Shown here piece after piece: positions 16,676 to 24,941 of a stretch of 64,000 nucleotides of DNA. Positions within the stretch are counted from its first letter, which is position 1. The number at the start of each line of letters is the position of its first letter. The translations under genes and the position numbers were made by a program. The notes beneath the pieces are model-generated. The model was not told where the DNA came from. It ran no database searches and saw nothing but the letters and a program-made list of their open reading frames with translations. Source of the DNA: CAZCAC01 sp964496575 (GTDB taxonomy: Bacteria; Planctomycetota; UBA1135; GCA-002686595); assembly GCA_964496575.1 (NCBI GenBank), contig CAZCAC010000024.1, forward strand, positions 20,037 to 84,036, written 5' to 3'.

Positions 16676-17706
16676 GGGCTCACCTCCTCGGCGTGCACCA
16701 CCTCGATCAGGGCCTCGACGCTCTCGACCGGCACCTCGGGGAGAATGCCGTGGCCGAGGTTGACGATGTGACCGCGCGCGGGGACGCTCGCCAGCAGCGC
16801 TTCGGCCCCGGCGCGGGTCGTCTCCGGGCCGGCGAGCAGGCAGGCGGGGTCGAGGTTGCCCTGCAGCGCCTTGCCGTTCCCGGTGTGGGGGCCGAGCCAC
16901 TCGCGCAGCGCGCCGAGGTCGCTCCGCCAGCAGAGCGCGAGCCCTTCCCCGGGCAGGCGCGCGTGCTCGCGGGCGAGGTGGGGCGCGCCGTTGGCGAAGT
17001 AGATGCAGGGGACGGCCGCGCGTCCGAGCTCCTCGAGCAGGTTCGCGAGGTGGGGGCGCACGTGACGGCGCCAGTCCTCGATGGAGAGCAACCCCGCCCA
17101 CGAGTCGAAGACCTGCACCAGGTCGGCGCCGGCTTGGTGCTGCTCGACGAGGAAGCGGGCGGAGAGCGTCGCCAGCTTCTCCATCAGCTCGCCGAAGGCC
17201 CGCGGGTCCTCCCGCAGGAGTGCCCGCAGGTGGACGAAGTCCTTGCCGCCGCTCCCCTGCACGAGGTAGGCGGCGATCGAGAACGGCGCCCCGGCGAAGC
17301 CGATCAGCGCCGCGCGCCCGGCGAGGCGCTCCTTGACGAGGCGCAGGGTGGCGGGCACCTCGGGGGCGATCCGGGGACCCTCGGGGACCTCCAGCGCGGC
17401 GATCTGCGCGGCGCTGCGCAGCGGCTTCGCGATCTTCGGACCGGGGTCGAAGCGGACGTCGATCGAGAGTGCCGACACCGGGCTCATCAGGTCGGCGAAG
17501 ACGATCGCGGCGTCGAGGGGGAAGCGCTCGAGCGGCTGGAGGGTCACCTCCGCGGCGAGCGCGGGGGAGGCGCACAGCTCCTCGAAGGTGTGCTGCGCGC
17601 GCAGCGCTCGATACTCGGGGAGATAGCGTCCCGCCTGGCGCAGGATCCACAGCGGGCGGCGCTCGGTGGGCTCGCCGCGCAGGGTTCGCTGGATCAGGTC
17701 ATTCAT
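16672..17706 (-). CDS. hemE: Uroporphyrinogen decarboxylase
   Basis: Cofactor-free decarboxylase (344 residues) that turns uroporphyrinogen III into coproporphyrinogen III. Family signature PLWILRQAGRYLPEYRALR lies near the N-terminus, then FADLMSPVSALSIDV, GFAGAPFSIAAYLVQG, and the C-terminal GNLDPACLLAG, all characteristic of HemE. Start ATG 17706 overlaps the response-regulator stop by 8 bp, with GGAGG 8 nt upstream. The stop overlaps the hemN start (GTGA). Its translation is thus tied both to the regulator before it and to hemN after it. Confidence 0.97.
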   Translation of the reverse strand: MNDLIQRTLRGEPTERRPLWILRQAGRYLPEYRALRAQHTFEELCASPALAAEVTLQPLERFPLDAAIVFADLMSPVSALSIDVRFDPGPKIAKPLRSAAQIAALEVPEGPRIAPEVPATLRLVKERLAGRAALIGFAGAPFSIAAYLVQGSGGKDFVHLRALLREDPRAFGELMEKLATLSARFLVEQHQAGADLVQVFDSWAGLLSIEDWRRHVRPHLANLLEELGRAAVPCIYFANGAPHLAREHARLPGEGLALCWRSDLGALREWLGPHTGNGKALQGNLDPACLLAGPETTRAGAEALLASVPARGHIVNLGHGILPEVPVESVEALIEVVHAEEVSP

Positions 17707-18430
17707 CGTCGCTTCCTCCCTGGCGCTCGAGCGTGAAGCGGTAGCCGACCCCGCGAATGGTGTGGAAGTGGCGGGGGTGCTCGGGGTCGTGCTCGAAGCG
17801 CCGCCGCAGGCGGACGATGAAGTTGTCGATGGTGCGAGTCGAGGGGAACACCTCGTAGCCCCAGACCGTCTCGAGCAGGCTCTCGCGCGAGACGACCTCG
17901 CCCTCCCGCTCGCTGAGCGTCTTCAGGATCATCGCTTCCTTGTGCGTCAGCTCGTGCTCGGCTCCGTCCCAGGAGGTCGCCTTGTAGGTGCGGAAGTCGA
18001 TCGCGTTCTCGTCGAACTCGAGCGTGGCCGACTCCTCCACGCGTCGGAGGTAGCCCTGGCGGCGTCGGATGATCGCGGCGACGCGCAGGAGGAGCTCGCG
18101 CAGGGCGAACGGCTTGGGCAGGTAGTCGTCGCCGCCGGCCTCCAGCCCGCGCACGCGGTCGTCGAGCTCGCTGCGCGCGGTCAGGAAGAGGATCGGCACG
18201 TCGTTCTCCTCGGCGCGCAGGGTGGCGCAGACGGCCAGTCCGTCGAAGCGCGGCATCATCACGTCGAGCACGACCAGGTCCCACTCCTCCGCCCGGATCC
18301 GCTCGAGCGCACTCTCCCCGTCGTGAACCACCTCGGTGCGGTACCCCTCCAGCTGCAGGTTCTCGGCGATCCCCAGGGCGAGGTTCTCCTCGTCGTCGAC
18401 GACCAGTACGCGATGTCCGGAAGTGCTCAC
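17699..18430 (-). CDS. OmpR/PhoB-type response regulator in the haem operon
   Basis: A 243-residue two-component transcription factor. The receiver domain (about 1-120) has the acidic pair in VLVVDDEEN, phospho-Asp 56 in VVLDVMMP, Thr in FLTARSE and Lys in YLPKPFAL. The C-terminal winged helix has ELTHKEAMILKTL, SRESLLETVWGYE, RTIDNFIVRLRRRFE and TIRGVGYRFT, the standard PhoB/OmpR pattern. GTG 18430 lies in a GTGA overlap with the kinase stop, with GGAGG 6 nt upstream; the end overlaps the hemE start by 8 bp. It is therefore co-translated with kinase and hemE. Target genes are unknown; haem, iron or redox control of this operon is the obvious guess. Confidence 0.93.
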   Translation of the reverse strand: MSTSGHRVLVVDDEENLALGIAENLQLEGYRTEVVHDGESALERIRAEEWDLVVLDVMMPRFDGLAVCATLRAEENDVPILFLTARSELDDRVRGLEAGGDDYLPKPFALRELLLRVAAIIRRRQGYLRRVEESATLEFDENAIDFRTYKATSWDGAEHELTHKEAMILKTLSEREGEVVSRESLLETVWGYEVFPSTRTIDNFIVRLRRRFEHDPEHPRHFHTIRGVGYRFTLERQGGSDDE

Positions 18431-19521
18431 GTGGTCCCTCCAGGGTCCTGCGGCCACCACACGCGGAACGTGGCGCCCCGCCCCGGGCCGTCGCTGGCCG
18501 CGGCGATGCGGGCGCCGGAAGCGCGCGCGAGCCGCTCGGCGATGTAGAGCCCCAGGCCCGAGCCCGGGGTGCGCCGCTGCAGCTCGTCGCCGGCGCGGTA
18601 GAACTTCTCGAAGAGCCGCTCCGCCTCGTCCGGCTCGAAGCCGAGGCCGTCGTCCTCCACCTCGAGGAGGACGCGGTCCTCCTCCTCGCGGGCGCGGACC
18701 ACCACCTCGCCGCCCCCCGAGGCGGCGGTCGATTTGATCGCGTTGGAGACCAGGTTGCGGATCACCGTGTAGAAGGCGTTTCGATCGCCGCGGGCCAGGA
18801 GTCCGCTCGTCACCTCGAGGCTCAGGGTGACCCTTTTCTCCTGCGCCTGTCGTTCGCTCTGCTCGACGAGCGCACCGAGCTCGCGGGAGAGCTCGAAGGT
18901 CTCGGCGGCGAGGAGGAGCGCTCCGGAGGCGATCCGCCCCGCGTCGAGGATGTTGGCGACCATCTCCTCCAGCCGCTCGACGTCGCGCACCATCCGCCCG
19001 GCGAGGCGGGCGGCGGCCTCCTCGCCGGGGCGGCGCAGCTGCAGGGTCTCGGCGGAGAGGCGCAGGCTGGCCAGCGGACTCTTGAGCTCGTGGCTGACCG
19101 CCGCGACGAAGTTCTCCTGGCGGTGGACCAGCCGGGCGCGCTGGCGCAGCGCCTGCGAGACGATCGCCACGCCGGTGATCAGGACGACCAGGAAGAACGA
19201 ACCCTCCCAGCGGTAGCGGTTCAGCCGCCGGCGGCGGTCGCCGTCGAGCCGGGCCAGCGCGGCCGCGTCGATCTCGACGTGCCCCTCCCGGAAGGTGAGG
19301 TGGTCGAAAGCGGGCACGACCCGCTCGAGTCCCATTCCCGTGCCGAGGAGCTCCTGCGCGGCGCGGAGCTCGGCGTCGAAGCCGTCGAGGCACGCCCGGT
19401 GGTTCGCCTCGACGTACCGCTCCTGGTCGACGATCCAGTAGACCACCTGCGCGACGCAGACGAGCAGCAGGGCGATCATCACGACCTGCAGGGCCCGGGT
19501 GTTTCCAGAGCGGCTCGGCAC
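18427..19521 (-). CDS. Sensor histidine kinase in the haem operon
   Basis: A 364-residue membrane kinase. Transmembrane helices at about residues 11-31 and 107-124 flank a periplasmic sensor of roughly 75 residues with no recognisable domain. The HisKA helix has the phospho-His at residue 144 in AAVSHELKSPLASLRL. The ATPase domain has the N-box NLVSNAIKSTA, the DDGLGF G1 box and GSGLGLYIAERLA G2 box. The start is GTG 19521, with AGGA about 7 nt upstream, only 8 nt after the hemL stop. The stop overlaps the response-regulator start. The small periplasmic domain has one Cys and several acidic residues; the ligand is unknown. Confidence 0.93.
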   Translation of the reverse strand: MPSRSGNTRALQVVMIALLLVCVAQVVYWIVDQERYVEANHRACLDGFDAELRAAQELLGTGMGLERVVPAFDHLTFREGHVEIDAAALARLDGDRRRRLNRYRWEGSFFLVVLITGVAIVSQALRQRARLVHRQENFVAAVSHELKSPLASLRLSAETLQLRRPGEEAAARLAGRMVRDVERLEEMVANILDAGRIASGALLLAAETFELSRELGALVEQSERQAQEKRVTLSLEVTSGLLARGDRNAFYTVIRNLVSNAIKSTAASGGGEVVVRAREEEDRVLLEVEDDGLGFEPDEAERLFEKFYRAGDELQRRTPGSGLGLYIAERLARASGARIAAASDGPGRGATFRVWWPQDPGGTT

Positions 19522-19529
19522 CGTACGTC

Positions 19530-20831
19530 CTACTCGAGGAGCTCCCCGAGGGCCGCGGTGAGGCGCTCGAGGTGCTCGGGCTCGTGCGCCAGGGAGAGGA
19601 ACCCGACCTCGTAGGCGGAGGGGGCGACGTTGATGCCGCGGGAGAGCAGTCCGTGGAAGATCGGCCCGTAGCGCTCCGCGATGCTGCCGCCGATCGCGTC
19701 GGCGCGGCGCGGCGGCGAGCCCTCGCCCAGGTCGAGCCAGAAGATCGAGCCGACGCGCACCAGGCTCACCGGGAGCGTCGCTCTCTCGAGCACCGGCGAG
19801 AGCCGCGCCTCGAGCTCCTCGCCCAGGCGCTCGAGGCGCGCCCAGCCGTCCTCTTCCTCGAGCACGCGCAGGGTGGCCAGTCCGGCGGCCATCGCCACCG
19901 GGTTCCCGGAGAGGGTGCCTGCCTGGTAGACCGGACCCAGCGGCGCGAGGCGACCCATGATCTCGGCGCGACCGCCGAAGGCGCCCACCGGCAGCCCGCC
20001 GCCGATCACCTTGCCGAAGGTCGCGAGGTCGGGAGTGATCGAGTACTTCGCCGCCGCGCCACCGGGTCCGACGCGGAAGCCGTTGATCACCTCGTCGAAG
20101 ATGAGGAGCGCTCCCGACTCCGCGGTCAGGCGACGCAGGAGGGCGAGGTACTCCGGGCGCTGCACGAGGAGCCCGTTGTTGGCGGGGATCGGCTCGACGA
20201 TCACCGCGGCGATCCGCGAACCCTGCGCGGCGAACAGCTCCCGCAGGGCCTCCTCGTCGTCGAGCTCCAGCACGATCGTCTGTTCGGTGAAGGCCGCCGG
20301 TACGCCCGCGGAAGAGGGCTCGCCGAAGGTGACCAGCCCCGAGCCCGCCTGGACCAGGAGGTGGTCGGCGTGGCCGTGGTAGCAGCCGGCGAACTTGACC
20401 ACCGCGTCGCGGCCGGTGAAGCCGCGCGCGACGCGGATCGCGCTCATCGTCGCCTCGGTGCCCGAGGAGACGAAGCGGACCTGCTCGAGGCCGGGGTACA
20501 GCGAGGTCACCTTCTCGGCGAGCTCGATCTCGGCGGGAGTCGGCGCGCCGTAGGTGGTGCCGCGGGCGGCGGCGGCGCCGATCGCCTCGACCACCTTCGG
20601 GTGAGCGTGCCCGAGGATCAGGGGGCCCCAGGAGCCCACGAAATCGAGGTAGCGGTTGCCGTCGACGTCGACGAGCTCCGCGCCGCTCGCGCTCGCGATC
20701 ACCGGCGGGGTACCCCCGACCGCGCGGAAGGCGCGAACCGGAGAGCTGACGCCGCCGGGCAGCACCTTCGCCGCGCGCCCGAACAGTTCCTCCGACCGGT
20801 GGAGGCCGAGCGATCCGGTGGAGGGACTCAC
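19530..20831 (-). CDS. hemL: Glutamate-1-semialdehyde 2,1-aminomutase
   Basis: PLP enzyme (433 residues) that turns glutamate-1-semialdehyde into 5-aminolevulinate, the second step of the C5 route. Landmarks: LPGGVSSPVRAF at the N-terminus, SSGTEATMSAIRVAR, CYHGHADHLLVQAGSG, the IFDEVINGFRVG Asp that binds the PLP ring, and the Schiff-base Lys near residue 274 in DLATFGKVIGGGLP. GTG 20831 is chosen over GTG 20837 because GGAGG lies 6 nt before it and because it gives the same GTGA overlap with the preceding hemB stop as at other junctions in this operon. The kinase gene starts 8 nt after the stop. Confidence 0.97.
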   Translation of the reverse strand: MSPSTGSLGLHRSEELFGRAAKVLPGGVSSPVRAFRAVGGTPPVIASASGAELVDVDGNRYLDFVGSWGPLILGHAHPKVVEAIGAAAARGTTYGAPTPAEIELAEKVTSLYPGLEQVRFVSSGTEATMSAIRVARGFTGRDAVVKFAGCYHGHADHLLVQAGSGLVTFGEPSSAGVPAAFTEQTIVLELDDEEALRELFAAQGSRIAAVIVEPIPANNGLLVQRPEYLALLRRLTAESGALLIFDEVINGFRVGPGGAAAKYSITPDLATFGKVIGGGLPVGAFGGRAEIMGRLAPLGPVYQAGTLSGNPVAMAAGLATLRVLEEEDGWARLERLGEELEARLSPVLERATLPVSLVRVGSIFWLDLGEGSPPRRADAIGGSIAERYGPIFHGLLSRGINVAPSAYEVGFLSLAHEPEHLERLTAALGELLE

Positions 20832-21829
20832 AGCCACCCTCCTTCCATCGCGTCGCGAGCGTGGTAGGTGATGATCACGTCGGCGCCCGCCCGGCGGATC
20901 GCGTAGAGGTTCTCGCGCACGATGCGCGCCTCGTCGAGCCAGCCGCGCTCGGCGGCCGCCTTCACCGCGGAGAACTCACCGGAGACGTTGTAGGCGGCGA
21001 GCGGCAGCCGGGAGGCCGCGCGAACCCGGGCGATCACGTCGAGGTAGGCGAGGGCGGGCTTGACCATCAACAGGTCGGCGCCCTCCTCCTCGTCGAGCAG
21101 CGACTCGCGCTCCGCCTCGCGGGCGTTGCGCGAGTCCATCTGGTAGCCCTGGCGATCGCCTTTCCCCGGCGCGGAGTCGGCGGCCTCGCGGAAGGGACCG
21201 TAGTAGGCGGAGGCGTACTTCGCCGAGTAGGAGAGGATGCCCGTGGTCTCGAAGCCGCTCTCGTCGAGCCGATCGCGGATCGCGGCGACGCGGCCGTCCA
21301 TCATGTCCGAGGGCGCGACGACGTCCGCGCCGGCGCGCGCGTGCGACAGCGCCATCTCGGCGAGCAGCGGAAGGCTCGGGTCGTTCCGCACCTCGTCGCC
21401 CTCGAGCACGCCGCAGTGCCCGTGGTCGGTGTAGGCGCAGAGGCACACGTCGGTGAAGACGAGGAGGCTCTCGCCGAACTCCGCCTTCAGCACCGAGACC
21501 GCGCGTTGCACCGCGCCGTCGTCGTCGGCGGAGTGCTCGCCGCGCGCGGTCTTCTCGCCGTCGCCGGCGAGGCCGAAGAGCAGCACGCTCTCGAGGCCGA
21601 GCTCGAGGTCGAGCGCGACACGCTTCAGGAGATCGTCGCGGCCGTAGCGCTCGATGCCGGGCATCGACGGGATCACCTCGCGGCCCCGATCCGACGGGAG
21701 GACGAAGTGCGGCAGGACGAGCCTCGACGCGTCGAGGTCGGTCTCGGTGACCAGCTCGCGCAGGATCCGGCTCCGGCGCAGGCGTCGCGGCCGCGTCCGG
21801 GCCGGCGTGGTTCGATGGGAGTCAGTCAT
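20828..21829 (-). CDS. hemB: Delta-aminolevulinic acid dehydratase (porphobilinogen synthase)
   Basis: Condenses two 5-aminolevulinate into porphobilinogen. 333 residues. The Cys-rich zinc site is CLCAYTDHGHC (Cys 129, 131, 139), so this is a zinc-type rather than Mg-only HemB. The two active-site lysines are in YSAKYASAYYGPF and LLMVKPALAYLD. The N-terminus is basic and Arg-rich (about 25 residues) before the conserved RELVTETDL. ATG 21829 overlaps the hemD stop by 8 bp, and the stop overlaps the hemL start. Confidence 0.97.
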   Translation of the reverse strand: MTDSHRTTPARTRPRRLRRSRILRELVTETDLDASRLVLPHFVLPSDRGREVIPSMPGIERYGRDDLLKRVALDLELGLESVLLFGLAGDGEKTARGEHSADDDGAVQRAVSVLKAEFGESLLVFTDVCLCAYTDHGHCGVLEGDEVRNDPSLPLLAEMALSHARAGADVVAPSDMMDGRVAAIRDRLDESGFETTGILSYSAKYASAYYGPFREAADSAPGKGDRQGYQMDSRNAREAERESLLDEEEGADLLMVKPALAYLDVIARVRAASRLPLAAYNVSGEFSAVKAAAERGWLDEARIVRENLYAIRRAGADVIITYHARDAMEGGWL

Positions 21830-22571
21830 GGTTCGTCAGAGGGGAGCTGGCGGCGGCCCAGGCGCGCTCGGCGGCCTGGACCATGCCGGTGAGGTCTCTG
21901 GTGTTCGATTCGGCGGCGACCGGCCAGCCCGCCTCGCGGGCGGCAGCGCTGGTCGTGGGGCCGAGGGTGATCACCGGCGCGGTCGGTGGGGAGGAGCCGC
22001 GCGCGGCGAAGGCGCGAACCGCCGACGGGCTGGCGAAGAAGATCGCGTCGGCCGCGGGCGGGGTCTCGCCCGGCTCGCCGGAGATGCCGACGGTGCGGTA
22101 GAGCACCAGCCGCTCGACGCCTCGACCCGCGGCGCGGAAGCACTCCTCGAATTCGGGGCGGCCTTCCTCGGCGGCGACGAGCAGCACGCGCTCATCTCCC
22201 GCGAGGTGCTCGAGGAGCGCGTCGGCCAGGCTCGCGGCGGTCCCCAGCGGAGCGACCAGCGCGGGCGGCTCGAAGGCGGCCTCGGCGCGCGCGGCGGTGA
22301 TCGGTCCCACGCAGGCGATCCGTGGCCCGCCGGGCCAGGCGCCGGGGGCGAGGGTCGCGACGGCGCTCACCGCGTGACGCGAGCAGAAGGCGATCCACGC
22401 GCAGGCCGCGATGCCGGCGCGGAGCTCGCCGGCGCGCTCGGCCAGGACCTCGCGGCGCAAGCAGGGGAAGGAGAGCGCCGTGGCGCCTCGCTCGGCGAGA
22501 CCCTCGGCCCAGGCGGCGTTGTCCTCCGCGGAGCGTGTCAGCAGGATCCTCTTCGCCTCGATCGAGCTCAT
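21822..22571 (-). CDS. hemD: Uroporphyrinogen-III synthase
   Basis: Cyclises hydroxymethylbilane with inversion of ring D. 249 residues. HemD is poorly conserved, but the pattern of two Rossmann-like lobes is visible: ILLTRSAEDN at the start, CVGPITAARAE at mid-protein, then FFASPSAVRAF and ITLGPTTSAAARE, the usual C-terminal blocks. The position between hemC and hemB, with a 4-bp ATGA overlap to hemC and an 8-bp overlap to hemB, makes the assignment firm. Confidence 0.93.
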   Translation of the reverse strand: MSSIEAKRILLTRSAEDNAAWAEGLAERGATALSFPCLRREVLAERAGELRAGIAACAWIAFCSRHAVSAVATLAPGAWPGGPRIACVGPITAARAEAAFEPPALVAPLGTAASLADALLEHLAGDERVLLVAAEEGRPEFEECFRAAGRGVERLVLYRTVGISGEPGETPPAADAIFFASPSAVRAFAARGSSPPTAPVITLGPTTSAAAREAGWPVAAESNTRDLTGMVQAAERAWAAASSPLTNHD

Positions 22572-23503
22572 CGGACCCGCTCTCCTTCTCGAAGGAGCAG
22601 GGGAAAGACCTCGTTCGCGAGCGCCAGCGGATCGTCCCCGCGCGCCCGGCCGCGTCGGAGCGCTCCGTCGACCTCCAGCGCGGCGACGAGCTCGAGGCCG
22701 CCATTCTCATCGCTCCGGCAGTGAGCGCCGAAGGGAACCTGGCAACCGGCGTCGACTTTTCCGAGCAGGGCGCGCTCGGCGCGGACCGCACGGTGAGCGG
22801 CGGCATCGTCGAGGGCACCGACCGCGTCGCCCACCGCCGGATCGTCCGACCGCACCTGCAGCGCCAGCGCGCCCTGCGAGGGGGCGGGCACGAAGAGCTC
22901 CGGGTCGAGATCGACCTCGACGAGGCCGACCCGCGAGGGCGCTTCCCCCTCGCCGCGCTCGGCGGCGCGATCGAGGCGACAGAGCCCCGCGCCCGCGAGC
23001 AGCACCGCGTCGAACTCCCCGGCGCGGAGCTTCTTCACCCGCGTGGGGACGTTGCCGCGCAGGAGCGCGAGCTCCAGGTCGGGGCGGATGTCGCGCACCA
23101 GCGCGCGGCGGCGGGCCGAGGCGGTGCCGAGGCGCGCACCGCTCGCGAGCGGCAGGGGGCCGGCACCGGGGTCGTGGGCGCTCTCGGTGAAGAGCAGCCG
23201 GTCGCGCGGATCGACTCGCTCGGGCACCGCGGCGATCCGGAGCCCTTCGGGGGAGACGGAGGGGAGGTCCTTGTAGCTGTGCACGGCGACGTCGATCACG
23301 CTCTCGAGCAGGGCGCGCTCGATCTCGCGGACGAAGAGCCCCGGCGCACCGACCTCGGCGAAGGGGCGGACCTGGTCCGCGTCGCCGCTGGTCCTGATCA
23401 CGACGATCTCGACGTCGTGTCCGTGGCGAACGAGCGAGCGCTCCACCCACCGCGCCTGGGTCAGGGCGAGCTGCGAACCGCGGGTGCCGATGGTGAGCTT
23501 CAC
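22568..23503 (-). CDS. hemC: Porphobilinogen deaminase (hydroxymethylbilane synthase)
   Basis: Polymerises four porphobilinogen into hydroxymethylbilane. 311 residues. The N-terminal LTIGTRGSQLALTQA, SYKDLPSVSPEGL, LGTASARRRALV and LRGNVPTRVKKL blocks are diagnostic. The dipyrromethane-cofactor Cys is residue 254 in DAGCQVPFGAH, in the expected place, so the enzyme should be active. Start ATG 23503 overlaps the hemA stop (ATGA), and the stop overlaps the hemD start. Confidence 0.97.
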   Translation of the reverse strand: MKLTIGTRGSQLALTQARWVERSLVRHGHDVEIVVIRTSGDADQVRPFAEVGAPGLFVREIERALLESVIDVAVHSYKDLPSVSPEGLRIAAVPERVDPRDRLLFTESAHDPGAGPLPLASGARLGTASARRRALVRDIRPDLELALLRGNVPTRVKKLRAGEFDAVLLAGAGLCRLDRAAERGEGEAPSRVGLVEVDLDPELFVPAPSQGALALQVRSDDPAVGDAVGALDDAAAHRAVRAERALLGKVDAGCQVPFGAHCRSDENGGLELVAALEVDGALRRGRARGDDPLALANEVFPLLLREGERVR

Positions 23504-24858
23504 GCGCGCCGCTCCTCCGCCGGTCCGGGCCGCAGCGAGGCGAACAGCTCCTCGCCGTCGAGGGCCGCGTCGACCGCGCTCGAGAGCTCGGCGTCCGCGT
23601 GCGCGAAGAAGCCGCGGAGGAACTGTGGGCCGTGGTCGCTCGCCGCTTCCCGGAGCCCGGTGGCGGGCAGGTGGGCGTAGTGCCTGGCCAGCCGCGAGAC
23701 GAAGCGGCGCAGGAGGTTGCGGCGCTCCTCGTCGAGCTCGGAGAACTCGGCCCGGAGCAGGCGCTCCACCTGGTCGCGGGCGGTGTGCTCGTAGCGCCGG
23801 TGGAGCGCGCCGATCGCGCGGTCCACCGCCCGGGCCGACAGCCGGCGGGCGAAGGTGGCGAGCGCCTCGTCGACCAGCGCCCGCGCATCGCCCAGCTCGT
23901 GCAGGCGCAGGGATCGGTTCTCCGCCGCCGCGGCGGTGATCTCCTCCATGCCGATCCGCTCCAGCCCGTGGGCCCGGGCGGCCTGCGGATCGACGTCGGG
24001 GGGGACGGCGAAGTCGATGAGGAGCGGCGCGGCCGAGGCGCCCCGCGCCGCCCGCAGTCGCGACAGCTCGGCGGAGCCGAGGAGCGCCCGCGGCGAGCCG
24101 GTGGCGGCGACGACCGCGGCCACCGAGGGGGGCTCGGCGAGGAAGGCGTCGAGGGGGAGGGCGCTCGCGCCACCAGCCAGCTCCGCGCAGAGACGCTTCG
24201 CGTTCTCGCCGCTGCGGTTGACCACGATCGGCGCGATCCCCTCGCCGACGAGGAAGCGCCCGCAGCGCTCGGTCATCGCCGAGACGCCGAGCAGGACCAC
24301 GGCCCCGCGCTGGCGAGCGAGGTGCGCGCGCAGGGCGTCGAAGGCGATCTCCGCCAGGGAGGTGTGTCCGGTGCCGAGACCGGTCTCCCGCTGGATCTTC
24401 CGCGCGAGCCTCGACGCACCGTCGAACAGGACCGCGAGCCGGTCGCCGACGAGGCCGCTGGCCCGCGAGAGCTCGACGGCGTCACGCAGCTGGCCGGTGA
24501 TCTCGGTCTCGCCCAACCGCGCCGAGTCGAGTCCCCCCGCGACCACGAAGACGTGCTCCGCGGCGCCTTCTCCCGCCCAGGCGCGCAGCTCGCGCTCCGC
24601 CTCGCCGGGGTGCGGCGGCGTGCCCGTCAGCTCGGCGAAGACCCGGCGCCGGTACTCGGCGACGGGAGTCACGCCGTCGGTGACCAGGATCACCTCGACC
24701 CGGTTGCAGGTGGCGAGGTAGACGAGCTCCCGAGCGCCGATCCGGGCGGCGAGCTCGGGCACGCGGTCCTTCCTCTCCTCCGCGGGAAGGGTGTAGCGCG
24801 CCAGGGCGGCGGGGCCTCCCTGACGCCAGCAGAGGCCGACGACGCCGATTCGATCCAT
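23500..24858 (-). CDS. hemA: Glutamyl-tRNA reductase
   Basis: NADPH enzyme that reduces glutamyl-tRNA to glutamate-1-semialdehyde, committing carbon to tetrapyrroles. 452 residues. The catalytic Cys is residue 51 in LATCNRVEV. ETEITGQLRDAVELS and GTGHTSLAEIAFDA flank the NADPH domain, and VNRSGENAKRLC is the Rossmann strand, though the GAG(E/K)M turn is replaced by LLGVSAM. The C-terminal helical dimerisation domain is present. ATG 24858 is the natural start. hemA heads the tight part of the operon; hemH lies 83 nt upstream. The N-terminal region that normally confers haem-controlled proteolysis was not assessed. Confidence 0.95.
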   Translation of the reverse strand: MDRIGVVGLCWRQGGPAALARYTLPAEERKDRVPELAARIGARELVYLATCNRVEVILVTDGVTPVAEYRRRVFAELTGTPPHPGEAERELRAWAGEGAAEHVFVVAGGLDSARLGETEITGQLRDAVELSRASGLVGDRLAVLFDGASRLARKIQRETGLGTGHTSLAEIAFDALRAHLARQRGAVVLLGVSAMTERCGRFLVGEGIAPIVVNRSGENAKRLCAELAGGASALPLDAFLAEPPSVAAVVAATGSPRALLGSAELSRLRAARGASAAPLLIDFAVPPDVDPQAARAHGLERIGMEEITAAAAENRSLRLHELGDARALVDEALATFARRLSARAVDRAIGALHRRYEHTARDQVERLLRAEFSELDEERRNLLRRFVSRLARHYAHLPATGLREAASDHGPQFLRGFFAHADAELSSAVDAALDGEELFASLRPGPAEERRA

Positions 24859-24941
24859 GGGGTTCCGGGTTGCTGGGTGAGCCGGGGATTGTAGGGCATC
24901 GTCCCTCGGGTCTGTCACGCGAGCGTCACGAGGCGCGGCTT

